From JAIBJN01 sp963842305 (lineage in GTDB: Bacteria > Actinomycetota > Thermoleophilia > Gaiellales > Gaiellaceae): 64,000 bases of DNA. The stretch spans positions 248,001-312,000 of the forward strand of contig CAWJFW010000003.1 in NCBI GenBank assembly GCA_963842305.1, written 5' to 3'. This document shows positions 51,334 to 60,070 of the stretch, piece by piece (the first letter of the stretch is position 1; each line of letters opens with the position of its first letter). The notes beneath the pieces are model-generated. The model ran no database searches. It saw nothing but the letters and a program-made list of their open reading frames with translations, and was not told where the DNA came from. Position numbers and translations under genes: made by a program.

Positions 51334-53304
51334 CTAGTGATGGATGGTCTCCACCGGCTCAGGGGCTTTGCCCGTCTCCGCCGTCTTGCCGTTCAGGACC
51401 GCATGGCGCGCCCCGCGCGTGCCGTACTCGTATGGGCTGCCGACGACCTGCGGGATCTCGTCGAAGTTGAAGATCGGCGGAGGCGAGGACACCTGCCACT
51501 CGAGCGTGAGCGCGCGCCACGGGTTCCCGGGCGCGATCGGCCCGCGCCGCCAGCTGACGATCATGTTGTAGAGGAACACGACAGTCGAGGCGCCGAGGCC
51601 GAACGACGCGATCGAGATGACGAGGTTCCAGTTCCCGAACTCGGGGGCGTAGTCCGCGACCCGCCGTGGCATCCCCTGCAGGCCGATCCAGTGCATCGGG
51701 AAGAAGGTGACGTTGAAGCCGATGAACGTGAGCCAGAAGTGGATCCTGCCGAGCCTCTCGTTGTACATCCGGCCCGTCATCTTCGGGAACCAGTAGTAGA
51801 TGCCCGCGAAGATCGTGAAGAGCGACCCGCCGAAGAGGACGTAGTGGATGTGGGCGACGACGAAATACGTATCGCTGGCGTGGATGTCAATGGGCACCGA
51901 GCCCAGGTAGATCCCGGAAAGCCCGCCGATCACGAACATCGACACGAACCCCGACGCGAAGAGCATGGGCGTTTGGAAGTGCAGACGCCCCTCCCACAGC
52001 GTGGCCAGCCAGCTGAACACCTTGATTCCCGTCGGCACGGCGATGATGAGGGTGGTGACCATCATCGGAACGCGGATCCACGGCTGCATCCCCGACACGA
52101 ACATATGGTGCGCCCAGACCGAGAACCCGAGGATGAGGATCGCCATCAGCGAGAGCGCCATCAGGCGGTAGCCGAAGATCGGCTTCCGCGCGAAGACGGA
52201 GATCACCTCCGAGGCGATGCCGAAGCCGGGCAGCATCATGATGTAGACGGCGGGGTGCGAGTAGAACCAGAAAATGTGCTGGTAGGCGACGATGTCCCCG
52301 CCGAGCTCCGGGTTGAAGAAGTTCGTGTGGAGGACCCGGTCGAACATGATGAAGAACTGCGAGCCGGCAACGAACGGCGTTGCCAGGACGACGAGCGTCG
52401 AGGTCGCGAAGTTCGCCCACACGAGCAGCGGCATGCGCCAGAAGGACATCCCGGGCGCGCGCATGGTGATGATCGTGACCAGGAAGTTGAGGGCGGTCAT
52501 GATCGAGGACGCGCCGGCCCACTGGACCCCCATCTGGAACATGAGGTTGCCGTCCGCCTGGTTCACCGCCAGGGGGACGTAGTTCGTCCAGCCCGCGGCG
52601 AACGCCCCGCCGTCCGGCACGAGGTAGCTGGACATCATGATCAGGCCGGCGATCGGCAGCAGCCAGAACGAGAGCGCGTTCAGGCGCGGGAACGCCATGT
52701 CCGGCGCCCCGATCATGAGCGGGATGACGTAATTTCCGAGGCCGGCGAACGCCGGGATGATGAAGAGGAAGATCATCAACGACGCGTGCACCGAGAAGAG
52801 CCCGTTGAACGTGTTCGTGTCGACGTACTGCATCCCCGGCTGGGCTAGCTCGGCGCGCATGAACATCGCCATCAGGCCGGCCGAGACGAAGAAGAAAATC
52901 GTCGTGACCACGTACTGGATCCCGATCACCTTGTGGTCGGTGTTGACGCGGAAGTAGTCCTTCCACGTGCGGGCGCCGTGGCCCGAGTGGTCCTCGGGAC
53001 GCGTCGGCCGGCCGGAGATCCAGTAGAGCCAGTAGTCGAAGCCGCCGAGACCCGCGAGGAAGGCGAGCGGCACGATGACCGTCCACGCGACGACCAGGAC
53101 CTGGAAGGCCCACAACGGGTGGAAGTCGAGAGCCGCCCGCAGGCCGATGACGAGCAGCGTCGCAAACACCCAGCTGAGCGGGACGAACCAGAGCACCCGG
53201 AGCCAGCCGGGGCCCGTCAGCCGCCGGAGGCCCTTCCGGGGTGGCGGCGGCCCGTGCGCGACGGCAGCCTCTGCATCGTGCGCGTCGTGGACCTCGACGG
53301 CCAC
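51334..53304 (-). CDS. ctaD: Cytochrome c oxidase subunit I, A2-like
   Basis: Haem-copper oxidase catalytic subunit, 656 residues. The haem/CuB ligands and YSHPAVYIMMLPGFG are visible: Tyr-Ser precede the His-Pro-x-Val-Tyr cross-link motif, and the Glu of A1 enzymes (HPEVY) is Ala. As I recall the nomenclature, this is the A2 type. An N-terminal extension of about 100 residues contains two extra helices. The C-terminus has no fused subunit III. GTG start overlapping the ctaC stop by one base. Confidence 0.96.
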   Translation of the reverse strand: MAVEVHDAHDAEAAVAHGPPPPRKGLRRLTGPGWLRVLWFVPLSWVFATLLVIGLRAALDFHPLWAFQVLVVAWTVIVPLAFLAGLGGFDYWLYWISGRPTRPEDHSGHGARTWKDYFRVNTDHKVIGIQYVVTTIFFFVSAGLMAMFMRAELAQPGMQYVDTNTFNGLFSVHASLMIFLFIIPAFAGLGNYVIPLMIGAPDMAFPRLNALSFWLLPIAGLIMMSSYLVPDGGAFAAGWTNYVPLAVNQADGNLMFQMGVQWAGASSIMTALNFLVTIITMRAPGMSFWRMPLLVWANFATSTLVVLATPFVAGSQFFIMFDRVLHTNFFNPELGGDIVAYQHIFWFYSHPAVYIMMLPGFGIASEVISVFARKPIFGYRLMALSLMAILILGFSVWAHHMFVSGMQPWIRVPMMVTTLIIAVPTGIKVFSWLATLWEGRLHFQTPMLFASGFVSMFVIGGLSGIYLGSVPIDIHASDTYFVVAHIHYVLFGGSLFTIFAGIYYWFPKMTGRMYNERLGRIHFWLTFIGFNVTFFPMHWIGLQGMPRRVADYAPEFGNWNLVISIASFGLGASTVVFLYNMIVSWRRGPIAPGNPWRALTLEWQVSSPPPIFNFDEIPQVVGSPYEYGTRGARHAVLNGKTAETGKAPEPVETIHH

Positions 53305-54320
53305 TACTGTGCTCCTCCTCCCGTTGCTTCGAGCAGGTACTGGACGAGCCCGTCAAGCTGCGGGTCGGTGAACATCTCTCCGAAGTTCGCGGGCATTACA
53401 CCATCCTGGTAGCCAGGAGCGATCTCGGCACTCGGATCCACGATCGACTGCCGGATGAAGTCTGCGTCGACTCCGGACAGAACCTTGTCGAGATCGGGCC
53501 CCACCTGACCCTGCGTCCCGGCGTCGGCGAGGATATGGCAGCTGCCGCACTGCTGCGTGAAGAGCTCCTTCCCTTGGATCGCGCCGCCCTCCCGGGCCAG
53601 GCGCTTCTGCTCCTCGACCCAGGCGTTGTAGTCGGCCTGTGAGAGCACCCGGGCATTCGAGCGCATGATCGCGTGACCGAGACCGCAAAGCTCGGTACAG
53701 ATCACCGGGAATGTCCCGATCTGGGTGGGAGTGACGGTCGTGTGCGTGACGATGCCGTTGACCGCGTCCTGTTTCATCCGCCATTCGGGGACCCAGAACG
53801 AGTGGATGACGTCCTTCGACGTGATCTCGAAGGCGATCGTCTGGTCGATCGGGACGACGAGCTCGCCCGTGGTCAAGGGCTTGCCGCCCTCGAGCTCGAC
53901 ATCGGGATAGGTGAACGTCCAGGCGAACTGCTCGCCGGTCACCTCGATCGTGCGATGGTCGGGCGGAAGCTCCTCGGACTGAGCGAGCGCCACGCCCGAG
54001 TAGACGGCGATGCCCGTGACGAGGATCGCCGGGATCAGCGTCCACGTGATTTCGAGGCTCGTGTTTCCGTGGATCGGGCTCCCATCGTCCATGTCTCCTG
54101 GAGGCGCCCTGAACTTGTAGACCGCGTAGCCGGAGACCCCGGCGACGACCGCGAAGACGACCACGCAGATGATCGTCACCACCCAATAGACGCTGTCGAT
54201 GATGTCCGCCTGCTCCGACGCCGCGTCCGGGAGCCAGGGAATGAAGACGGCGACGATGGCGAGCGCTGCGCCGACGGCGACCCCGACCAGCGTCATTTGG
54301 ATGATCGAGCGTTTCCGCAC
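53304..54320 (-). CDS. ctaC: Cytochrome c oxidase subunit II with fused cytochrome c (caa3 type)
   Basis: A 338-residue subunit II. Two transmembrane helices follow an N-terminal hydrophobic segment, then the cupredoxin domain with CuA ligands in CTELCGLGHAIM and DVIHSFWVPEWRMKQD, then a C-terminal cytochrome c domain (about 245-330) with CGSCH and VMPANFGEM. The fusion marks a caa3 oxidase. GTG start. First gene of ctaC-ctaD-Usp-ctaE-Usp. Confidence 0.95.
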   Translation of the reverse strand: MRKRSIIQMTLVGVAVGAALAIVAVFIPWLPDAASEQADIIDSVYWVVTIICVVVFAVVAGVSGYAVYKFRAPPGDMDDGSPIHGNTSLEITWTLIPAILVTGIAVYSGVALAQSEELPPDHRTIEVTGEQFAWTFTYPDVELEGGKPLTTGELVVPIDQTIAFEITSKDVIHSFWVPEWRMKQDAVNGIVTHTTVTPTQIGTFPVICTELCGLGHAIMRSNARVLSQADYNAWVEEQKRLAREGGAIQGKELFTQQCGSCHILADAGTQGQVGPDLDKVLSGVDADFIRQSIVDPSAEIAPGYQDGVMPANFGEMFTDPQLDGLVQYLLEATGGGAQ

Positions 54321-54378
54321 GGAGTAGGCGGGGGATCACGGCCCCGCAGGAAACCCTAACGCAACGGCCTCCGGGCCA

Positions 54379-54414
54379 GAGCTTCGAACGGTCGCCCTTT
54401 CAGCGGCGAAGCTC
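54379..54414. repeat. Inverted repeat upstream of ctaC
   Basis: GAGCTTCG and CGAAGCTC are perfect 8-base arms separated by 20 bases, in the 110-base gap between the SDR gene and ctaC. It may end the SDR transcript or act as an operator for the oxidase operon. No T-run follows. Confidence 0.3.
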
Positions 54415-54430
54415 GCCCCGCCGCAAACAG

Positions 54431-55210
54431 CTAGTCGTGGAGGACGCGGCCCTCCATCCCACCAGCGACCGTGACCACCTGACCGGTGACGTGTCCGGAC
54501 AACTCGTCAGACGCGAGCACGACAATCTGACGTGCCACGTCCTCGGCCTCTGCCACCTTGCGGAGTGCCATCGTCCGCGTCACGCGGTCGACCAGGCCGG
54601 GCTCGTCGAGCGTCGAACGGGTCATCGGCGACACCGTCCAGCCCGGGCAGACGGCATTGACGCGACCGTGCGGCGCGATCCTCACGATCTCGTTCTTCAG
54701 ACTGAGAAGCAGGCCGCGCACGATCGCGGACTTCGCCGCGGCGTAGTCCGCGTGCCCGGCCTCGCCGAACAACCCGGCCGTCGAGCCCACGAGGACGAGG
54801 TTTCCCTGTCCGGAGCGCTCGACCTCCTGCAGGAACCCCCGCGCGGTGAGGAAGGTCGCCGTCAGGTTCGCGGCGAGGGTTCGCTGCCAGCGGTCCAGCG
54901 GGAGGCGCCAGAGCGGCACGTCCTCCTCGGGCCAGATCCCCGCGACGGCAATGCAGACGTCGAGGCCCCCGACGGCAACGCGGGCCTCGTCGAAGAGGCG
55001 CTCGGCCTCCTCCTCGCGAGTGAGGTCCGCCTGAGCGAGAACGGTGTCCGAGCCGCACTCCGCGGCCACGGCCTCGGCACGCTCCAGGCCCTCGTGGTAG
55101 TGGACGACGACACTCGCGCTCTCGGCGGCGAATGCGCGCGCGCAGGCCGCCCCGATGCCGCCCGAGGCGCCCGTTACGAGCACGCGCTTGCCGGAGAGCC
55201 CTGCGTCCAT
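54431..55210 (-). CDS. SDR-family oxidoreductase
   Basis: A 259-residue classical short-chain dehydrogenase. The N-terminal VLVTGASGGIGAACARAFA is the NAD(P)-binding loop; the catalytic residues are Ser in VGSTAGLFGEAGHADY, Tyr in ADYAAAKSA and the Lys four residues later. The C-terminus GQVVTVAGGMEG is FabG-like. Substrate unknown. ATG start. Confidence 0.9.
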   Translation of the reverse strand: MDAGLSGKRVLVTGASGGIGAACARAFAAESASVVVHYHEGLERAEAVAAECGSDTVLAQADLTREEEAERLFDEARVAVGGLDVCIAVAGIWPEEDVPLWRLPLDRWQRTLAANLTATFLTARGFLQEVERSGQGNLVLVGSTAGLFGEAGHADYAAAKSAIVRGLLLSLKNEIVRIAPHGRVNAVCPGWTVSPMTRSTLDEPGLVDRVTRTMALRKVAEAEDVARQIVVLASDELSGHVTGQVVTVAGGMEGRVLHD

Positions 55211-55291
55211 TGCCCCGCAGACATGCTCTCACGCCACGGCCAGAATCTCGACCCGGGGGGCGGGTCGGCGAGGCCTCGGCGGTGGCGGCGA

Positions 55292-55405
55292 CTACCGCCG
55301 GCGCCACTCGGGCAGCCGCATCCGCTCGTCGAGGCGGGAGTCCGCGCCGAGGAGCAGAGCCAGAGGCCCGACCAGCAGGAGAAGCGAGAGGAATGCGATT
55401 GCCAT
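55292..55405 (-). CDS. Small single-helix membrane protein (37 residues)
   Basis: A short open frame, ATG 55405 to TAG 55292, encodes a hydrophobic helix (AIAFLSLLLLVGPLALLLGA) followed by a polar Arg-rich tail (DSRLDERMRLPEWRRR). Topology and clean composition argue for a real small membrane protein, divergent from the LysR gene and 81 bases from the SDR gene. Upstream pairing to a ribosome-binding site is weak. Function unknown. Too short to trust without comparison. Confidence 0.5.
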   Translation of the reverse strand: MAIAFLSLLLLVGPLALLLGADSRLDERMRLPEWRRR

Positions 55406-55423
55406 GGACTCAGCATCGGCTCA

Positions 55424-55440
55424 TTGTTCAATAAGCACAA
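55424..55440. promoter_or_regulatory. Candidate LysR operator
   Basis: TTGT and ACAA arms flank nine bases, so a T-N11-A motif is present, the usual LysR box. It lies in an AT-rich 50-base gap between the small membrane protein gene and the LysR gene. The match is by eye. Confidence 0.45.
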
Positions 55441-55455
55441 ATCTAGTTATCATTC

Positions 55456-56412
55456 ATGTTGATCATGCGCTCTGATGGATGGCTCGGCGTCGAGATCCGT
55501 CATCTCGCCGCGCTGCAGGCGGTGGCCGAGGAAGCCTCGTTCGGTCGCGCCGCCGAGCGGCTCGGCTACACGCAGTCGGCAGTCAGTCAGCAGATTCAGG
55601 CGCTCGAGCGGATCGCCGGCCAGCAGCTCGTCGAGAGGCCCGGCGGGCCCCGCCGCGTCTCGCTGACCGAGGCCGGCGAGCTCCTCCTCCGCCATGCGGC
55701 CGGCATCGTCGCCCGCCTGCAGGCGGCCCAGGCCGACATGGCCGCCTTCGCCGAGGGCTCGGCGGGAACGCTCCACGTCGGCACCTACCAGAGCGTGGGG
55801 GCCCGGATCCTGCCACGGCTGCTGCGGGAGTTCGGCACGACCTGGCCCGACGTCTCGGTCCAGCTGACCGAGTCGGCCGACGACGGCGGGCTGCTCGAGC
55901 TGGTCGAACGAGGCGAGCTCGACTCCACCTTCGTGATGCTCCCGGCCGGTGACGGGCCGTTCGAGAGCATCGAGCTGATGCGCGATCCGTACGTCGTCGT
56001 GCTGCCCGCCGACTCGCCGCTCGCGGGGCGTCCGAAGCCGCCCTCCCTCCGCGAGGTCGCCGCCCTACCCCTCATCGGCAACCGCCAGTGCCGGAGCGTC
56101 CATCAAATCGAGAACCGGTTCCACGACGCCGGCCTCGAACCTCGTGTCGTCTTCCGCTCCGACGACAACGGCACCATCCAGGAACTGGTCGCCGCCGGTG
56201 TCGGCGTCGCGCTCGTCCCACTCCTGACCGTCGACCCCGGCCACAAGGGAACGGTCGTGCTCGGCCTCGGCGGCGTGCCCCCGAGGCGGATCGGGATCGC
56301 CTGGCACCGAGATCGATACCGCTCGCCCGCCGCAAGGGCCTTCGTCGAGCTCGCCCAGGAGATCTGCTCGCAGGTCGAGGCCGATCAGTCGGGCGCCGCC
56401 GCAGCCGCCTAG
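55456..56412 (+). CDS. LysR-family transcriptional regulator
   Basis: A 318-residue regulator: winged helix-turn-helix about 14-72 (LAALQAVAEEASFGRAAERLGYTQSAVSQQIQALE) followed by a substrate-binding domain with periplasmic-binding fold (GTLHVGTYQS, PYVVVLPADSPLA). Effector unknown. ATG start at 55456; another ATG three codons further is possible. Divergent from the 37-residue protein, which is the most likely target with itself. Confidence 0.9.
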   Translation: MLIMRSDGWLGVEIRHLAALQAVAEEASFGRAAERLGYTQSAVSQQIQALERIAGQQLVERPGGPRRVSLTEAGELLLRHAAGIVARLQAAQADMAAFAEGSAGTLHVGTYQSVGARILPRLLREFGTTWPDVSVQLTESADDGGLLELVERGELDSTFVMLPAGDGPFESIELMRDPYVVVLPADSPLAGRPKPPSLREVAALPLIGNRQCRSVHQIENRFHDAGLEPRVVFRSDDNGTIQELVAAGVGVALVPLLTVDPGHKGTVVLGLGGVPPRRIGIAWHRDRYRSPAARAFVELAQEICSQVEADQSGAAAAA

Positions 56413-56414
56413 CC

Positions 56415-57200
56415 CTACCGCGGCAGGCTCGACTGCAGCGACTCGGCGATCTCGATTGCCCGCTCGCGGCTGAGCTCGCCCTCGATCCGGACGAGGACGT
56501 CGTTACGCTGGACGAGCAGTGTGTTCCCGGCGAGGCGGCCGCGGTCCTCGAACGTACTGCCACCCTCGCCGAGGAAGAGAACGGCGTGCGGGCCGCCCTC
56601 GAACCAGAGCGCCGGGTAGGGCCCGACCCGGAGGCGCTGCACCGTTACGCCGCCGTCGACGAGCTTCTCGACCCAGCCCCGGTCGGCCTCACCGACGAAC
56701 TCGCTGACGAGGATCCCGACGCCGTCGAACAGCGACTCGGGAATGCCGTCGCCCGGCTCGTAGACGAGATTGAGGCGCGAGCCGTACACCTCGCGCGACA
56801 TGTAGGCGGCATCGGGGGCCCCGAGCGCGGAGGGAACGAGCACCTCCGGAATCGTGACGTTCGGGACGCCGCCCTCCCCGAGCGGCACCGGACGGCCGAG
56901 GTCGAGCACGTCTGCCGTGGGCCGCGGAAGCGTCGGCAGCTTCTCGACCCGTTGCACGGTCGCCCCGCGCAGGTGGAAGAACTCCAGGATCGCGGTTCGC
57001 GCCTGCGGAACGGCCATCGCCGCCGCCACAACCACCGCGAGCACGGCAAGCGCGATGACGAGAGCTCGGCGATTCAGAACGCGGCGCGGAGGGGCAGGCT
57101 CGGCTGCCAGACGCGCCAGGACACGCCCCGAGACGTCGGGCGCCTCGGGGAGCGCAAGCTTGCCGCCCAGCTGGACGAGTGCGCGCTCGAGCTCGGTCAC
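56415..57200 (-). CDS. Membrane anti-sigma-like protein paired with ECF sigma factor
   Basis: A 261-residue protein with a short cytoplasmic N-terminus, one transmembrane helix (about 45-65, ALVIALAVLAVVVAAAMAV), and an extracytoplasmic part that ends with VLVRIEGELSRERAIEIAESL, an Ig-like or MucB-like segment. Its GTG start overlaps the sigma gene stop (GTGA), which strongly suggests it is the cognate anti-sigma factor. No zinc-finger HxxxCxxC motif is visible in the cytoplasmic part, so recognition differs from classic ZAS proteins. Confidence 0.72.
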   Translation of the reverse strand: MTELERALVQLGGKLALPEAPDVSGRVLARLAAEPAPPRRVLNRRALVIALAVLAVVVAAAMAVPQARTAILEFFHLRGATVQRVEKLPTLPRPTADVLDLGRPVPLGEGGVPNVTIPEVLVPSALGAPDAAYMSREVYGSRLNLVYEPGDGIPESLFDGVGILVSEFVGEADRGWVEKLVDGGVTVQRLRVGPYPALWFEGGPHAVLFLGEGGSTFEDRGRLAGNTLLVQRNDVLVRIEGELSRERAIEIAESLQSSLPR

Positions 57201-57781
57201 GCCTCCACCCCCATTCGCTCACGGAGCCGGTCGAGCGCACGCGATGTCCTCGACTTGACCGTGCCAGTCCGCCAGCCGAGGGTCGAAGCCGTCTCCTGCT
57301 CGGAGAGGCCCAGGAAGTAGCGGCACGCGATCGCAAGCCGGTCGTCCTCGCGGAGCTCGTTCACGGCGGCCAGGAGCTCCTCCCGCTGCTCGACGTCGAG
57401 GAGGGCCGCCTCGGGGGACGGGACCGCGCCCCCCGAGAGCGGATCCTCGGCCGCCCGCAGCGCAAGCTGCTCACGCCGGCCGGCCGACCTTCGGCGGTTT
57501 CGCGCCTCGTTGGCCACGATCGCAAGCAGCCACGGCCGAAAGGGCGCGCCCTGCCTGAATCTCCCGAGCGCCTTGTAGGCCTTCACAAAGGCGTCCTGCA
57601 CGGCATCTTCGGCGTCCGCAGCCGAGCCCGTCAATAGGTAGGCGGTGCGAAACGCGAGCGTCTGATGCTCTTCCACGAGAGTTCCGTAGGCGCGGGTGTC
57701 GCCCCGTCTTGCTCGGGCGACCAGATCGTCGTCTGTTGCCAGTGGCCGGTCCCCCACTGCACCCGTTTCTACACCGGCCAC
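57197..57781 (-). CDS. ECF-type RNA polymerase sigma factor
   Basis: A 194-residue sigma-70 family factor with region 2 (FRTAYLLTGSAADAEDAVQDAFVKAY, APFRPWLLAIVANEARNRRR) and region 4 (LREDDRLAIACRYFLGLSEQETASTLGWRTGTVKSRTSRALDRL). GTG start; a second GTG about ten codons in is possible. Paired with the next gene as an anti-sigma factor. The promoter regulon is unknown. Confidence 0.92.
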   Translation of the reverse strand: MAGVETGAVGDRPLATDDDLVARARRGDTRAYGTLVEEHQTLAFRTAYLLTGSAADAEDAVQDAFVKAYKALGRFRQGAPFRPWLLAIVANEARNRRRSAGRREQLALRAAEDPLSGGAVPSPEAALLDVEQREELLAAVNELREDDRLAIACRYFLGLSEQETASTLGWRTGTVKSRTSRALDRLRERMGVEA

Positions 57782-57806
57782 GGGTCGCGGGTTCCGGTCA
57801 GCCCCG

Positions 57807-59012
57807 CTAGTCGGCTTCGACGAAGCGGTAGATCACGCCGTCGCCGGAGAGAGCGTAGAGCTCGCCGTCGAGATCCTCGGCGAACGACGTGAGGTTCGGG
57901 ATACGGAACTGGTGACCTCTCCGCATCGGCTCGTGATCGAGGCGGGCCACGCTCCAGATCTGGCCGGAGCAGTAGTCGCCGTAGAAGTATCGGCCCCACG
58001 CGTCCTGGCGGATCTCCTCACCTCGGTAGACATAACCTCCCGTGACCGAGCACCCGAGGTCGTGGGAGTACTCGGTCTGCGGATCGACCAGGATCCCGCC
58101 CGGGGTCAAGGGTTTGTTCTCGTACACCTCCGAGCCCTCGAAGACGTCCCACCCGAAGTTGTAGACCTCGCCGAGATCGGGAGCCGAGACGAAATCGATC
58201 TCCTCCAAACTGCTCTGGCCCACGTCGCCGATCCAGAGGTCACCGGTGACCCGGTCGAAGGAGAAGCGCCACGGGTTTCGCAGCCCGTAGGCGAACATCT
58301 CCCACTCGGACTCCGGATCGTCGACGTCGATCCGGAGAATCTTTCCGAGCCGGCTGGAGAGATCCTGCGCCCGGTTCTCGGGGTCGCCGCCAGAGCCGCC
58401 GTCGCCCATCCCCACGTACAGGAGGCCGTCGGGGCCGAAGGCGAGCTGCCCGCCGTTGTGATTGGCGTAGGGCTGAGGGACATACAGGAGCTCGCGCGTC
58501 TCGACCGGTCCGTCGTTCCTCCCCGAGTTGCGGTACTCCACGACATGCGTGTTTCCGCGCACGTCCGTGTAGTCGACGTAGAAGAGGCCGTTCGACTCGT
58601 AGTCGGGATGGAAGACGGCCGAGAGGAGCCCCTGCTCGTTGCCGGTGGAGACTTGATCCGCGATGTCGAGGAACGGCTCGTCGAGGATCTGGCCGTCCTC
58701 GAGGATCCGAATTCGACCACCCTTCTCGACGACGTAGAGCCGGTTCGGCTCGCCGGGAGCCGCCGTGGCGAAGACCGGCCAGAGGAATCCGGTGGCCACC
58801 TGCTCGAGGCCGAGCAGCCCGCCGGGAGCCGGAGGGCCGGCGTCGATTCTCGGAAGCGTCGCGCCGGTGTTGGTTTCGCCGCCCGTCGACGTCGTGGTAT
58901 CCGGCTCAGTCGTCGTGACGAGCTCGGTCATGCCCTCCCCTGGACTCCCGGTGCATGCAGCGACGACGAGCACGAGGAGGGCGGCGCCAGCGGCAAGCCT
59001 TCCCAGACGCAT
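57807..59012 (-). CDS. PQQ-dependent sugar dehydrogenase-like lipoprotein
   Basis: A 401-residue beta-propeller protein of the soluble glucose/aldose sugar dehydrogenase group. Signal peptide with lipobox LVVAAC (about 14-19), Thr-rich spacer, then propeller blades with NRLYVVEKGGRIRIL, NEQGLLSAVFHPDY, ANHNGGQLAFGPDGLLYVGMGDGG and NPWRFSFDRVTGDLWIGDVGQ. PQQ/Ca-binding cannot be confirmed by eye, and no PQQ synthesis genes are present. ATG start at 59012; the upstream open frame has unlike composition. Confidence 0.88.
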   Translation of the reverse strand: MRLGRLAAGAALLVLVVAACTGSPGEGMTELVTTTEPDTTTSTGGETNTGATLPRIDAGPPAPGGLLGLEQVATGFLWPVFATAAPGEPNRLYVVEKGGRIRILEDGQILDEPFLDIADQVSTGNEQGLLSAVFHPDYESNGLFYVDYTDVRGNTHVVEYRNSGRNDGPVETRELLYVPQPYANHNGGQLAFGPDGLLYVGMGDGGSGGDPENRAQDLSSRLGKILRIDVDDPESEWEMFAYGLRNPWRFSFDRVTGDLWIGDVGQSSLEEIDFVSAPDLGEVYNFGWDVFEGSEVYENKPLTPGGILVDPQTEYSHDLGCSVTGGYVYRGEEIRQDAWGRYFYGDYCSGQIWSVARLDHEPMRRGHQFRIPNLTSFAEDLDGELYALSGDGVIYRFVEAD

Positions 59013-59071
59013 CTTTCCTAGGTTACGGACACTCTTTCCGCCGCGGCGGGCGAACCGGCGCCCAACCCGAG

Positions 59072-60001
59072 CTAGGACACGCCGACGAGGGCGGGGAAAA
59101 GCGGCTCGCGGGCGCGAATCGACTCGGCGAGGGCATCGAGCATCGACGCGAGGCCACGTTCGTCGCGCCCGCCGGTCCGGTAGGCGGCGTGGACGCGTCG
59201 CTTCGGACCGAAGGCGATCGGGCGAACGGCGACACCGGGATTCAGTCGCGAGAGCCCGAGGTCCGGCGCGAAGGCGACGCCGGCCCCCGACGCCACGAGG
59301 TTCTGCATCGCCGTGTAGTCGTCGAACTCGAAGCGCACCTTGGGCTCGAAACCCGCCGCCCGGCACGCGCGCTCCGTGAAGGGGTTACAGGAGGAGCGCG
59401 TCGTGCTTCGGATCCATGTTTCCTCGGAGAGATCGAGCAGGCGGACGGCGCGCTGTCGCGCCACGGGATGGGACGCGGGCAGGACGATGCGCATCGGCTC
59501 CTCGAGCAGGAGCTCGAGCTCGATGCGACGGTCGGACGGAAGCGGTACGTGGTCGTACTCGAACACGATGCCCAGGTCGAGCTCCCGCACGCGCACGCGG
59601 GCGAGCGAGACAAGCGGGTCGGCCTCGGTCACGGTTACCTCGATCTCGGGCCGCGCCGCCGCAAAGCGAGACAGCGCCTCCGGCACGATGCTCGCCGCCG
59701 CGGTCGTGTTCGCGCCGATCCGCAGGACAGGCGGCGACCCGTCGAGCTCCCGCATGTCGGCTTCGGCCTGCGCCAGCTGCTCCAGGATCACCTCCGCGTG
59801 CTCGACGAGCCGCCAGCCTGCCGGCGTCAGCCGGACGCTCCGCGGGCTCCGCTCGAGCAGCGGGACCCCCGCCTCCACTTCGAGCTTGGCGAGCTGCTGC
59901 GAGACGGCCGAGGGTGTGAAGCGAAGCGAGTCGGCGGCAGCTGCGATCGAGCCGCGAAGCGCGACCTCGCGGAGGACGCGGAGGCGCCGGACGTCGAGCA
60001 T
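59072..60001 (-). CDS. LysR-family transcriptional regulator
   Basis: A 309-residue LysR protein: helix-turn-helix (about 2-60) with VRRLRVLREVALRGSIAAAADSLRFTPSAVSQQLAKLE, and an effector domain with PVLRIGANTTAAASIVPEAL and RIVLPASHPVA. The ATG at 60001 is chosen; a TTG two codons upstream is possible. Divergent from an ABC transporter with two inverted repeats in between, the likely target. Confidence 0.9.
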   Translation of the reverse strand: MLDVRRLRVLREVALRGSIAAAADSLRFTPSAVSQQLAKLEVEAGVPLLERSPRSVRLTPAGWRLVEHAEVILEQLAQAEADMRELDGSPPVLRIGANTTAAASIVPEALSRFAAARPEIEVTVTEADPLVSLARVRVRELDLGIVFEYDHVPLPSDRRIELELLLEEPMRIVLPASHPVARQRAVRLLDLSEETWIRSTTRSSCNPFTERACRAAGFEPKVRFEFDDYTAMQNLVASGAGVAFAPDLGLSRLNPGVAVRPIAFGPKRRVHAAYRTGGRDERGLASMLDALAESIRAREPLFPALVGVS

Positions 60002-60041
60002 AAGCAAAGCTTAACCACTCGCGAAGCAATGCGAGTGGTTA
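60001..60041. promoter_or_regulatory. Two inverted repeats between LysR and ABC permease
   Basis: TAAGC-AAA-GCTTA (60001-60013) is an interrupted palindrome overlapping the LysR start. TAACCACTCGC and GCGAGTGGTTA (60012-60022 and 60031-60041) form perfect 11-base arms with an 8-base spacer. Such paired sites suit a LysR tetramer controlling both genes. Seen directly; function inferred. Confidence 0.55.
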
Positions 60042-60070
60042 CAAGCGCGCGCGGATGGCAGCGTGGAGGT

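Noticed and set aside
55174..55440. An 88-codon frame upstream of the SDR gene
   Set aside because: Ser/Trp/Cys-rich low-complexity product; the 37-residue frame in the same place has clean membrane-protein character.
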